From the NCBI GenBank assembly GCA_009602735.1, contig WELA01009248.1:1-64000 (forward strand): a DNA stretch of 64,000 nucleotides, in the 5' to 3' direction. This DNA is from Mesotaenium endlicherianum (taxonomy: Eukaryota; Streptophyta; Zygnematophyceae; Zygnematales; Mesotaeniaceae). Under the pieces are notes generated by a model, which saw only the letters and a list, made by a program, of their open reading frames with translations, searched no databases and was not told the origin of the DNA. Shown one piece after another: positions 54,035-61,706 of the stretch. How positions within the stretch are numbered: the stretch's first letter is position 1; each line of letters starts with the position of its first letter. A program made the position numbers and the translations under genes.

Positions 54035-55030
54035 TTATACATTAAAATTATACGTCTTTGTAATTACCTGTTTGATCACCTCATCGAGTTCCAGGGCGCT
54101 TTTGTGCAGGTGAGCAACGATTTCTTCCAGTTCCTGTGGTTTGTGTGTATTGATCATTTCGGTGAGGCCAATGATATTTGCAACAGGCCTTCTGATCTCG
54201 TGCGACTGGATCTTAGCGATCTCCCGCAGGGCTTCTGCGTGTTTCTGGATTTCCAGTTCGTTTTTTTTTCGTTGGGTGATGTTTACCGAGTTTATCACGA
54301 CGCCCAGGTAGTTTCCATGTGCATCCGAGGCAGAATAATATTTCCGGAGGAGCCAAACCTTTTCTCCGTCGGGATAGGTGAAATGGTACTCGAATACATG
54401 GTTTTTAGTTTTGCTAAGCAATATATCATCGAAATGCATGGCGGCCGTTTTCTGTTGTTCCGGCGTTAAGTAGTTCATGATCAGGTCGCCCACTTTGTAA
54501 GGTTTGCCCAGCAGGCGGCGGGCATGATGCTGCGCAGCTGTATTGGCATAAATGATACGGAATCCCGGGTCTATAAAGAGCGTTATATAATCGGAGCTGT
54601 TGATGATGGCCTGGAGTGTATTCTCCGATTCATAAAGCAATGCCTGCTGTCTTTTGAGCGCTGTTACGTCTTTAGACAAACCGATGAGGTGGGTAACTTC
54701 CTGGTTATCATCCAGTATGGGAAAAGCTTCACTCAGGCTGAAGAGGGTTTCATTATTCAGCGCAATGGTTTCTTCGTAAGAAAGCGGGCTTTTGCAGTTG
54801 ACGCAGGAGAACAGCTGCTTGCTGACCAGCTCATATTTTTCGGCGTTGAGTATCTCTTTCAGGTCTTTGCCTATGAGTTCTTCTGCTGTGTGGGAGAATT
54901 TCCGCAGGTAGGCCGCATTGACGTATTCTATGATGAAGCGCCGCTTTTCGGCTTCCACCCGCAATATGAAAACTGCATCATTGGTTTGTTCAACAAGTGA
55001 AACGAAAAGGGAGGGGCATACCTTCTTCAT
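54035..55030 (-). CDS. PAS-PAS protein with a histidine-kinase DHp-like end and no ATPase domain
   Basis: A cytoplasmic signalling protein of about 331 residues. Two PAS domains are at about 10-125 (NDAVFILRVEAEKRRFIIEYVN...IGKDLKEI, noted as start and end) and 135-260 (IINSSDYITLFIDPGFRIIYANTAAQHHA). A coiled-coil linker follows. The C-terminal 65 residues resemble a DHp helix pair: KIQSHEIRRPVANIIGLTEMI contains an H-E-x-x-x-P motif with the phosphorylatable histidine. The catalytic ATPase (N, G boxes) is missing; the gene ends with the second helix. Such short forms recur in Chitinophagaceae and might be phosphotransfer or dimerising partners. I chose ATG 55030; 55105 would add 25 residues. 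Confidence 0.78.
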   Translation of the reverse strand: MKKVCPSLFVSLVEQTNDAVFILRVEAEKRRFIIEYVNAAYLRKFSHTAEELIGKDLKEILNAEKYELVSKQLFSCVNCKSPLSYEETIALNNETLFSLSEAFPILDDNQEVTHLIGLSKDVTALKRQQALLYESENTLQAIINSSDYITLFIDPGFRIIYANTAAQHHARRLLGKPYKVGDLIMNYLTPEQQKTAAMHFDDILLSKTKNHVFEYHFTYPDGEKVWLLRKYYSASDAHGNYLGVVINSVNITQRKKNELEIQKHAEALREIAKIQSHEIRRPVANIIGLTEMINTHKPQELEEIVAHLHKSALELDEVIKQVITKTYNFNV

Positions 55031-55146
55031 AGAGAGGACATTGGCAAGCTTGTTTTTTATTATGGTACTAAAAATAAAAATACAGGATGACTCCCAAATT
55101 TCCATGAATCATGAAAAGGAATATATGAGTTCGGAAGCCCAATACG

Positions 55147-55154
55147 TATCTTTG
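55147..55154 (+). promoter_or_regulatory. -7 box upstream of asnS
   Basis: TATCTTTG matches TAnnTTTG and ends just 7 bases before the ATG, so the transcript would have almost no leader. Confidence 0.5.
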
Positions 55155-55161
55155 CTGCCTT

Positions 55162-56598
55162 ATGTTTAACAAAAGAACCAAGATCAAGACCTTGCTGGCC
55201 GGCGAATTCGTTGGTCAGGATGTGACGGTAATGGGTTGGGTGCGCACTTTTCGCAACAACCAGTTCATAGCATTGAACGACGGCAGCACCAATAATAATA
55301 TCCAGGTGGTGGTTGCCCTGGGTATGCTGGATGATGCCACGCTCAAACGCATCACCACCGGCGCTTCCTTGAAGATCACCGGCGAGGTAGTGGCTTCATT
55401 GGGAAAGGGACAGAAAGTAGAGATACAGGCGAAGAGCCTGGAAGTGCTGGGCGACAGTGATGCAGAGAAATACCCGCTGCAACCTAAAAAGCATAGCCTC
55501 GAATTTTTGCGGGAGATCGCTCACCTGCGTTTCCGCACCAATACATTCGGCGCGGTGTTCCGCATCAGGCATTCACTGGCATTTGCCGTGCACCAGTTTT
55601 TCAATGAAAGGGGTTTTGTGTACCTGCATACGCCCATCATCACCTCCAGTGATGCGGAAGGTGCGGGAGAGATGTTCCGTGTTACTACATTGCCCATGGA
55701 AGGAGCGCCACGCAAAGAAGATGGCGGCATTGATTTCGGAGAAGATTTTTTTGGTAAGAGCACGAACCTCACAGTAAGCGGACAACTCGAGGGAGAGTTA
55801 GGCGCCATGGCGTTCAGCGATATTTATACGTTTGGTCCCACTTTCCGCGCAGAAAATTCCAACACCACCCGCCACCTGGCCGAGTTCTGGATGATAGAAC
55901 CCGAGATGGCGTTTTACGATATTGAAGACAATATGAACCTGGCCGAGGAGTTCATACAATACCTGATTCGTTATGCCATGAAGCATAATGCAGAAGACCT
56001 GGAATTCCTTGACCAGCGGCTGGCAGAAGAAGAAAAGCAGAAACCGCAGGCCGAGCGTTCAGAGATGGGCCTGCTGGAGAAACTGCGTTTTGTAGTAGAC
56101 AACCAGTTCGAGCGCATCACTTATACAGAGGCCATTGATATTTTGCTGGATTCTCCTGCTTACAAGAAAAAGAAATTCAAATACGAGGTGAAGTGGGGCA
56201 TTGATATGCAGAGTGAACACGAGCGTTACCTGGTAGAGAAGCATTTCAAAAAACCCGTGATTGTTACCGGTTACCCCGCAGCCATCAAAGCGTTCTATAT
56301 GCGTATGAATGAAGATGGAAAAACTGTTGCGGCAATGGATATACTGGCCCCCGGCATTGGCGAGATCGTAGGCGGCTCACAGCGTGAAGAGCGATTGGAT
56401 AAGCTGGAACAACGCATGAAAGACATGCACATCCCCGCTGAAGAAATGAGTTGGTACCTGGATACACGCCGTTATGGAACGGTGCCGCATGCCGGTTTCG
56501 GACTGGGCTTTGAACGAATGGTACAGTTTGTGACGGGTATGGGTAATATCCGCGACGTGATACCCTTTGCCCGTACTCCTAAAAATTGTGAATTTTAG
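55162..56598 (+). CDS. asnS: Asparaginyl-tRNA synthetase
   Basis: A class IIb synthetase of 478 residues that charges tRNA-Asn. The OB-fold anticodon domain (1-110) has [22 protein letters not shown] near 18-39. Class II motif 2 ([24 protein letters not shown]) is near 225, and motif 3 ([15 protein letters not shown]) is near 443-457. Asn rather than Asp specificity is inferred from length and the [10 protein letters not shown] block. It has a promoter just before the start codon and is followed by the tRNA-Phe gene. Confidence 0.97.
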   Translation: MFNKRTKIKTLLAGEFVGQDVTVMGWVRTFRNNQFIALNDGSTNNNIQVVVALGMLDDATLKRITTGASLKITGEVVASLGKGQKVEIQAKSLEVLGDSDAEKYPLQPKKHSLEFLREIAHLRFRTNTFGAVFRIRHSLAFAVHQFFNERGFVYLHTPIITSSDAEGAGEMFRVTTLPMEGAPRKEDGGIDFGEDFFGKSTNLTVSGQLEGELGAMAFSDIYTFGPTFRAENSNTTRHLAEFWMIEPEMAFYDIEDNMNLAEEFIQYLIRYAMKHNAEDLEFLDQRLAEEEKQKPQAERSEMGLLEKLRFVVDNQFERITYTEAIDILLDSPAYKKKKFKYEVKWGIDMQSEHERYLVEKHFKKPVIVTGYPAAIKAFYMRMNEDGKTVAAMDILAPGIGEIVGGSQREERLDKLEQRMKDMHIPAEEMSWYLDTRRYGTVPHAGFGLGFERMVQFVTGMGNIRDVIPFARTPKNCEF

Positions 56599-56621
56599 GT
56601 GGATTATTGGCAGAATCCCCC

Positions 56622-56629
56622 TATTTTTG
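56622..56629 (+). promoter_or_regulatory. -7 box upstream of tRNA-Phe
   Basis: TATTTTTG fits the consensus and lies about 60 bases before the tRNA gene. No -33 element was assigned. Confidence 0.5.
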
Positions 56630-56689
56630 CAACCCCGAAAGGGAAATAAAGCGGCAGAAGTGCGCCTCGCGCACCGAAGCTTCAGCGAA

Positions 56690-56762
56690 GGTGCGGTAGC
56701 TCAGTCGGTAGAGCAAAGGACTGAAAATCCTTGTGTCGGCGGTTCGATCCCGCCCCACACCA
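56690..56762 (+). tRNA. tRNA-Phe (GAA)
   Basis: A 73-base tRNA with a full cloverleaf. Acceptor 5' strand GGTGCGG, D-stem GCTC/GAGC, anticodon arm AAGGA-CTGAAAA-TCCTT with anticodon GAA, T-arm GGCGG-TTCGATC-CCGCC, acceptor 3' strand CCACACC and discriminator A. CCA is not encoded. The acceptor stem has one non-pair: C at 56694 faces A at 56757, where G would be expected. As an island starts immediately downstream, the 3' end may have been supplied by the inserted element. Confidence 0.95.
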
Positions 56763-56773
56763 CTCACAGAATC

Positions 56774-56812
56774 AAGCAGTTATGAATGTTTTTCATAACT
56801 GCTTTTTTCTTT
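56774..56812 (+). terminator. Rho-independent terminator after tRNA-Phe
   Basis: AAGCAGTTATGAA (56774-56786) pairs perfectly with TTCATAACTGCTT (56792-56804) around a five-base loop; the T run continues to 56812. Confidence 0.92.
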
Positions 56813-56834
56813 TGGCCGCATATTGGTCGCGTTT
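56812..56834 (+). repeat. 23-bp GGTCGC-type repeat, copy 1 (island left end)
   Basis: TTGGCCGCATATTGGTCGCG plus TTT. The second copy at 63906-63928 upstream of the integrase is in the same direction and matches at 21 of 23 positions. Each copy is itself a tandem of TTGGYCGC at 12-base step. Recombinase arm site or operator is likely. Confidence 0.65.
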
Positions 56835-56880
56835 CCGTCCCTCGCTTTTTCCGCCCCTACTCCCACCGTACCTTGCGAAA

Positions 56881-56961
56881 AATGCTGTGATTATAAAGAA
56901 CCTCACCCGCAAATCAGGCACGGGCCAACTCCTTCGCTACATATTCAAATACCTGGCTTGA
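56881..56961 (+). pseudogene. Fragment of a relaxase/mobilisation-type gene
   Basis: In one frame the bases encode NAVIIKNLTRKSGTGQLLRY followed by IFKYLA and a stop. This resembles the N-terminus of Bacteroidota mobilisation relaxases (pattern V-I-I-x-N-L-T-R-x-S-G-x-G-Q-L-x-R-Y). No in-frame ATG is present and the rest of the gene is absent, so it is a dead remnant. It runs directly into the coupling-ATPase fragment in another frame, which suggests a deletion joined the two. Confidence 0.45.
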
Positions 56962-57184
56962 TCAATTAACGGATGAAATTCGGGATGCCCTGATTGGCAA
57001 CATTGGTACCCTGATTGCCTTTCGCCTCGGTACCGCCGATGCCACCACTTATGCCAAAGAGTTCTACCCCATCTTCTCCGTTGATGACTTCGTGAATCTT
57101 CCTCGCTTTCACTTCTGCATCAAATTGCTTATTGATGGAATGGGGAGTCGGGGGTTTAGTGCAACAGTACAATCAAGTTTTTAA
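56960..57184 (+). pseudogene. 3' fragment of a conjugative coupling-protein (TraD/VirD4-like) ATPase
   Basis: The plus strand encodes 74 residues ending at TAA 57182-57184. They read DQLTDEIRDALIGNIGTLIA, then FRLGTADATTYAKEF, FSVDDFVNLPRF and a GMGSRGFSA motif near the end. This is the C-terminal part of the ATPase domain of type IV secretion DNA-transfer proteins (pattern GNxGTxxxFRxG...KEFxPxF...DFVNLP). All upstream parts, including the P-loop, are missing. It is thus evidence that the island descends from a mobilisable or conjugative element. A minus-strand reading frame here is a shadow. Confidence 0.65.
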
Positions 57185-57199
57185 TCATAGCTATCATAA

Positions 57200-58312
57200 T
57201 TATTTTGGCTCCAAGAGTAGGACTAATTCATTTGATTCAACTCTTGCAGGGCGGTTACTTGTGTTTCCACCCATAGTACTAAAATGACTTTTAATCAAGT
57301 CGCGTTTGACCTTAAAATATTTTTTGGATACTGTTTTAACAAGATCACCAGATAAAGCGTTGCTGCAATCCCCGGAGGGAAACGTGATTATAGCTTTTGC
57401 TTTCTTACTCGATATTTTGTTTAGTAAATCGTCAAATGCTTTTATTGATGTGCCGCGTTTACTAAAATCTGAAATAGGTCTTTTGCTTGGATCAGGATAC
57501 CGACCAGTACCAGAAACATCAACCCATGAATTTCTCGATATGGTTTCGAGTACATGATAAAACCGGCTGTAATGCACCCCAGAGTATGGCGGATCTAAGA
57601 ACACAAGATCCCCTTCCTCCAGCATATCCAATAAATCAATCGCATTTGACGTTTTCGCGATGCCTATTCTATTGGCATGTCTCTTTACTAAGTCTGTTAT
57701 TTTTCTTTCTACATAATGAAAAGGATCCCTTTTCCATGCTTCCATTATGGATATAAGACCGTTTCCATCCGGCTGAAATGGCTGTGCAGTATGACCAGGT
57801 GATGCAACACATTGTGAAGCGGCTTCAATAAGTCCAGTAATAGCTATTGATTTGATTGGCTCATGTTCAGGCAAAAAATAAAGTAGCGAATCAATCTTTA
57901 AAGCCTGATCTACGCTAAAATAGTAACCACCATAAGCGTTTGTAAGATTGAAACAACTTGATTTTGCTGTTCTTCTATTTTCGAAAACGCACTTCTTTGT
58001 TTTCTTGAATTCAAGATCAATCTTTATTGTTTCGTGGAATGTTTTGGCAAGAGTAACCCAGTTTTCTAATGCATTTATATGATCATCAGTTAATGGAGCA
58101 TTTCGCAATAAAAGAGCATTTGCTAAGTCCGTAGAGTATTTTTGTAAGTCACCAGCAACTATTTGACAATTCGTCTTTTCTGCTAAAAACCAGACTACTG
58201 AAGCCGATCCGCTGAATGGGTCAAATACCCGATTTGATAGCGGCGCTTGCTCTAAAAGCAGTTGCCCCAAACCGTTTGTAAGCATGCTCCGTTTAGATCC
58301 CATGTATTTCAT
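57200..58312 (-). CDS. D12-class DNA adenine-N6 methyltransferase
   Basis: An S-adenosylmethionine-dependent enzyme of 370 residues. Motif X is at the N-terminus (KYMGSKRSML), motif I FDPFSGSASV at 30-39, motif II-like IVAGDLQKYS near 51-60 and catalytic motif IV DPPYSGVHYSR at 240-250. The order X-I-...-IV with a long target-recognition segment is that of the Dam/D12 group, so N6-adenine methylation is predicted; the recognised sequence is unknown. It is the last gene of a three-gene operon and its ATG overlaps the upstream stop in ATGA. There is no neighbouring classical restriction endonuclease gene. It is AT-richer than core genes, consistent with transfer. Confidence 0.9.
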   Translation of the reverse strand: MKYMGSKRSMLTNGLGQLLLEQAPLSNRVFDPFSGSASVVWFLAEKTNCQIVAGDLQKYSTDLANALLLRNAPLTDDHINALENWVTLAKTFHETIKIDLEFKKTKKCVFENRRTAKSSCFNLTNAYGGYYFSVDQALKIDSLLYFLPEHEPIKSIAITGLIEAASQCVASPGHTAQPFQPDGNGLISIMEAWKRDPFHYVERKITDLVKRHANRIGIAKTSNAIDLLDMLEEGDLVFLDPPYSGVHYSRFYHVLETISRNSWVDVSGTGRYPDPSKRPISDFSKRGTSIKAFDDLLNKISSKKAKAIITFPSGDCSNALSGDLVKTVSKKYFKVKRDLIKSHFSTMGGNTSNRPARVESNELVLLLEPK

Positions 58313-59673
58313 ATACCGATTGCCCAGAGATGGGCTCTTTGAAACTGTTTTAAAGTAATTGTATCCTCGGCGTTGGATTGCTTTAAAATCAATGGATTTA
58401 TAGCAGCAGCACCCGGCGCTAAGGTACTGCTTAAATTATTAATGGAAATTGCAACGTCATCCCACAACTCTGTCATTGAGGCCGGAGGGGTACTAATATC
58501 CCAAATGGCTTTCTTTTTCAGAATATCTTTCCACCAAAATTCTAAAAGACTCTTATCATAGCCTGCATAGTTAAGCAGATCCTGAACTGAAGCGGAAGAA
58601 ATACGCAAGAGCATAAAGGATCTGGCAATAATGCTAAATGGATTTATTATTTGTCCAGAATTTATAGCAGGTTTTAAAATCTCAGTAAGAACAATATTGT
58701 TATGTTTCGCACTTGATGATAAAAATGTTTCAAGTGTTGCATTACTCGGCGCACCAATTCTTACAAAAATATCTGATATAAATTTCCTCATGGTAGGCCG
58801 ACCGGCGGTCGTCGTAGGATATTTATCTTGATAAAATTTGTGTAGAGCTTCACGTAACAATCTATAATCCAGGTCTCTAAACTTTTCACTAGCAGATGGC
58901 TCAGATAAATTCCATTTAGCAATTATGAATTGCAGCTCTTTTTTAGTATTGCCTGAGTAACGTAAGATCTTTTTGATATCAAGAGGATTGTAGCTGACTA
59001 TATTACGAACACTATGATCATCAGACAAGACTTGAAGATCTAAACTCCACCTTGAAAGCCATTCTGCGGCCAGTGTTGTTGTAAGAGGACTTCCAACTAA
59101 CATTTCTGCACCCTGAAGCCAGCTATTGATGGAATAACCATGAACAGTCACTATATCTAGAAGCGTGTTTCTGTTTGCAACCAGTTTTGACCATTCGTTC
59201 AATGCCGGCCAAACAAATTTGTGTGTAGCGATGTTTCCAGTAAATCTTTTGCATTTACCTGTTGAATCTACATAGTAATTGATTCCATTAAAAACCCCAA
59301 TTCCTTCTGATGCCAAGAAAGACATTGTTGCTCTTAATTCGGCATAGTAGGCAAAATGAATTGCATTATAAATATTCCCCTCAAGCACTGCAGATATTGC
59401 ACACGAAAAATAATCCCAAGCATCTTTACAATGTAATACAGAGGAAATTGCGATGTAGTCTCCAAGATACTTCGAAACAATTTTCCCCCCGGGTTGATTA
59501 TCCTGCCAAATTCTATTAATAGTATCAACAATATATTTATTCTTGATGTTTAACCACTCATCATTACTTAATACCGACTTGTTATCGAATAGAATATCTT
59601 TAATACTGTCCCTCGAAGCGTAAGAAACACCATTACTAATATTTGTTATTTGTGTAGGACTTAAAGCAGCCAT
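58309..59673 (-). CDS. Unrecognised 454-residue protein of the DGQHR-methylase cassette
   Basis: I do not recognise a family. There is no signal peptide or membrane segment. Much of it looks helical: residues about 65-120 (DYIAISSVLHCKDAWDYFSCAISAVLEGNIYNAIHFAYYAELRATMSF, noted by its Y-Y-A-E-L-R-A run) resemble a HEPN-like helical bundle, but the R-x-x-x-x-H motif is not clear. Further blocks are AAEWLSRWSLDLQ near 195, a lysine-rich LLREALHKFYQDKYP near 285 and a conserved-looking LEFWWKDILKKKAIWD near 390. The start is one base after the DGQHR stop (TAA-T-ATG), and the end overlaps the methyltransferase by four bases. It must be functionally tied to both; a restriction or effector role is possible but only inferred. 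Confidence 0.75.
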   Translation of the reverse strand: MAALSPTQITNISNGVSYASRDSIKDILFDNKSVLSNDEWLNIKNKYIVDTINRIWQDNQPGGKIVSKYLGDYIAISSVLHCKDAWDYFSCAISAVLEGNIYNAIHFAYYAELRATMSFLASEGIGVFNGINYYVDSTGKCKRFTGNIATHKFVWPALNEWSKLVANRNTLLDIVTVHGYSINSWLQGAEMLVGSPLTTTLAAEWLSRWSLDLQVLSDDHSVRNIVSYNPLDIKKILRYSGNTKKELQFIIAKWNLSEPSASEKFRDLDYRLLREALHKFYQDKYPTTTAGRPTMRKFISDIFVRIGAPSNATLETFLSSSAKHNNIVLTEILKPAINSGQIINPFSIIARSFMLLRISSASVQDLLNYAGYDKSLLEFWWKDILKKKAIWDISTPPASMTELWDDVAISINNLSSTLAPGAAAINPLILKQSNAEDTITLKQFQRAHLWAIGI

Positions 59674-59674
59674 A

Positions 59675-61210
59675 TTAATATCCCAATAATTCTAATACCT
59701 GAGTTGAATATGATTTAACTTCCTTACTGGTAGACTTCATGAGCAGTTTCAATACTTGTCTACGTAGTTCTTTATAACCTCCGCTACCTCTGAACGCCAT
59801 CTGATTTATTCTGCCCTGTTCCGATAAACCAGCAGCAGAAGATGTTCGCCAATCGAACTTTAGAAGTTGAGTAAAAACGGATGTTAGGAATTTGTTAACC
59901 GGTGTTTTATTCAATGATTTAACTGCTTCATCTATTGCTTCAAGGTTTACATCATCTTCTTTATAATCAAAGTCCCATTCGTATAGTTCGAGATCTTTTG
60001 CACCAACATAGCAGAGATCATTTATTATTTGTAAAATAACTCGCACACCTTGATCCGTTGCGAGCAAAGAGAACTCATTAATAAATGCAGTATCTAATTT
60101 TAGAGGATTTGTATAGTTTGGGTGACGCTTTGTAAAGTCTGTTCTTAAATTTTTCGCCCATGGTTCATCACATTTTTTAATCTCATCGAGTAATACTTTC
60201 CATATAAATATTAGGAATGCGCCTTGTTGTACGCGAGACCAAGAAAGAATATCATCGTCAAGTGCCTGGATAGTTGCGCCATATAACCCGCCTAACCTGG
60301 CACGTGGGGAATCCCAATTTTTTATAAAACTTTGTGTCAGAGATCGAATAAATGATGCCTGCGTTACGGGGCCACTTCCTGTTTCGCCCAACATATTAAT
60401 ACGTCTATGCCATGGACTTTGCGGATATGACCAAAGAATTTCAGTCAACTCTTGTGCGCGTGTTTCTTTGTATATAGCTGCTCCGGATGGAGCCTTTTCA
60501 AGCCACTCTTGTATTCTTAATAATGGGTATAAGTCGAACGCCAAACTGGTATTAATCTTCTTGGGCTTAATGTTAATAGTATAAAACAAATATGCTTGCC
60601 ACGTAATATCAAGATCATAAAATGCAACAACCGGCAATTCAAAATCACCGTCATAATCATCAGATTCATCAAATGCAAGTAATCTATGTTGACCATCAAT
60701 TATTTCAATTGGCTTTAAATCCGGATTCCAGTCCTTTACATTATATTTTGCCGGCAAAATTAGATTGATAAAGTCCTTACCATTTTGAATTGTAATTGTG
60801 TCTTCTTTCTTAATTTTCTTTCCGTTTCTTTCTGCGCCAGGAGGCAAAATATTCGCAATGATTGCCGTTGGCAACCAGCCCGGCATTCGCAGGTCTTCAA
60901 ATTCAGAGGATTTTCTCTTTTTATCAGAAAGGACAGACCACGGAAACCCACCTTTTATAAAATTTTTGATCTCTGCTGATCTCTCGGGTATATGTTTTCT
61001 TTGAATATTTGCGTCTTTCGATCTCTGCTGGTCGGCTTTCCTTCTATGTACATCTGAGAGGTTGCGTAATTCATCAGCAGAAATCTTAAAAAAATAAAAG
61101 TGGTCAGAAGGCTTTTGCCTTTTTTCTTTTATATTCTTATTAAATCTGACTTTATTCCAGTCCGTTAGCCATTGTTTAATTGACAAGGCCGTTATTTGTT
61201 TTGGAGGCAT
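59675..61210 (-). CDS. DGQHR-domain protein (DndB-like superfamily)
   Basis: A protein of 511 residues and the first gene of the cassette. The motif IEIIDGQHRLLAF at about 168-180 (DGQHR at 172-176) defines the DGQHR family, to which the phosphorothioation regulator DndB belongs, related to the ParB/Srx fold. Behind it LPVVAFYDLDITWQAYLFYTIN and a K-K-I-N-x-S-L motif match. The N-terminal 70 residues are lysine- and arginine-rich and could bind DNA. C-terminal helices carry LYGATIQALDDDILSW near 310. No phosphorothioation genes dndA/C/D/E occur in the window. Upstream 61211-61308 would contain the promoter, although no clean -7/-33 pair was found. Confidence 0.8.
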   Translation of the reverse strand: MPPKQITALSIKQWLTDWNKVRFNKNIKEKRQKPSDHFYFFKISADELRNLSDVHRRKADQQRSKDANIQRKHIPERSAEIKNFIKGGFPWSVLSDKKRKSSEFEDLRMPGWLPTAIIANILPPGAERNGKKIKKEDTITIQNGKDFINLILPAKYNVKDWNPDLKPIEIIDGQHRLLAFDESDDYDGDFELPVVAFYDLDITWQAYLFYTINIKPKKINTSLAFDLYPLLRIQEWLEKAPSGAAIYKETRAQELTEILWSYPQSPWHRRINMLGETGSGPVTQASFIRSLTQSFIKNWDSPRARLGGLYGATIQALDDDILSWSRVQQGAFLIFIWKVLLDEIKKCDEPWAKNLRTDFTKRHPNYTNPLKLDTAFINEFSLLATDQGVRVILQIINDLCYVGAKDLELYEWDFDYKEDDVNLEAIDEAVKSLNKTPVNKFLTSVFTQLLKFDWRTSSAAGLSEQGRINQMAFRGSGGYKELRRQVLKLLMKSTSKEVKSYSTQVLELLGY

Positions 61211-61308
61211 ACGGGATAGTTAGGAATGATTAATGTAAGAAACTTGGGGGGAATGAATACAAAATAGTAATTTATTTGATATAGTGTAGTTTTTACTGTC
61301 AAATAGCC

Positions 61309-61360
61309 TCAAAACCCTACAACCGCCTCAATTGCTTCATCTGCATCTTTATGAATAAAG
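61309..61360 (-). pseudogene. Detached 3' end of the island integrase gene
   Basis: Left of the insertion element the minus strand has about 16 codons (HKDADEAIEAVVGF and stop at 61309-61311) which are in the same frame as the integrase once the element and one copy of the AAG duplication are discounted. The stretch has the look of the normal C-terminal tail of Bacteroidota tyrosine recombinases. It marks the original end of that gene. Confidence 0.8.
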
Positions 61361-61424
61361 TATAATGTACCCTGAAAATGGGGCAGGTAATTAAGAATGA
61401 ATTTTTCATCCTAAATTACCGTAT

Positions 61425-61706
61425 ATGACAAAGAAAAGCAGGCGCAAGTTCAGCGCCGAATTTAAAGCGAAAGTAGTGTTAGAAGCGTTAAAAGAGCGCG
61501 TAACGATTGAAGAGCTGGCCCGTAAGCACGAGCTGCACCCCACGCAGATAGCTACGTGGAAAAGAGAGGCGATGGCTAATATGTCGAGTGTCTTTGGGTC
61601 TGGCAAGTCTGATGCAGTCAGCGACAATGAGCGTCAGATAGAGCAATTATACGCCCGTATTGGGCAATTGCAGATAGAGAATGATTTTCTAAAAAAAAGA
61701 TTATGA
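61425..61706 (+). CDS. IS3-family transposase OrfA
   Basis: A protein of 93 residues with an N-terminal helix-turn-helix (RKFSAEFKAKVVLEALKERVTIEELARKHELHPTQIATWKREA, noted by its H-T-H spacing) that recognises the inverted repeats, and a C-terminal leucine-zipper-like helix (IEQLYARIGQLQIENDFLKKRL). Near its end, A AAA AAA (61691-61697) followed by G is a slippery run suited to -1 frameshifting, which would join it to OrfB as in other IS3 elements; alternatively orfB starts from the ATG at 61703. Confidence 0.93.
   Translation: MTKKSRRKFSAEFKAKVVLEALKERVTIEELARKHELHPTQIATWKREAMANMSSVFGSGKSDAVSDNERQIEQLYARIGQLQIENDFLKKRL

Noticed and set aside
56966-57172. 68-codon minus-strand frame with GISGGIGGTE, looking like a small peptide precursor
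   Set aside because: The plus strand of the same bases encodes a recognisable coupling-ATPase fragment, so the Gly-rich peptide is a shadow.
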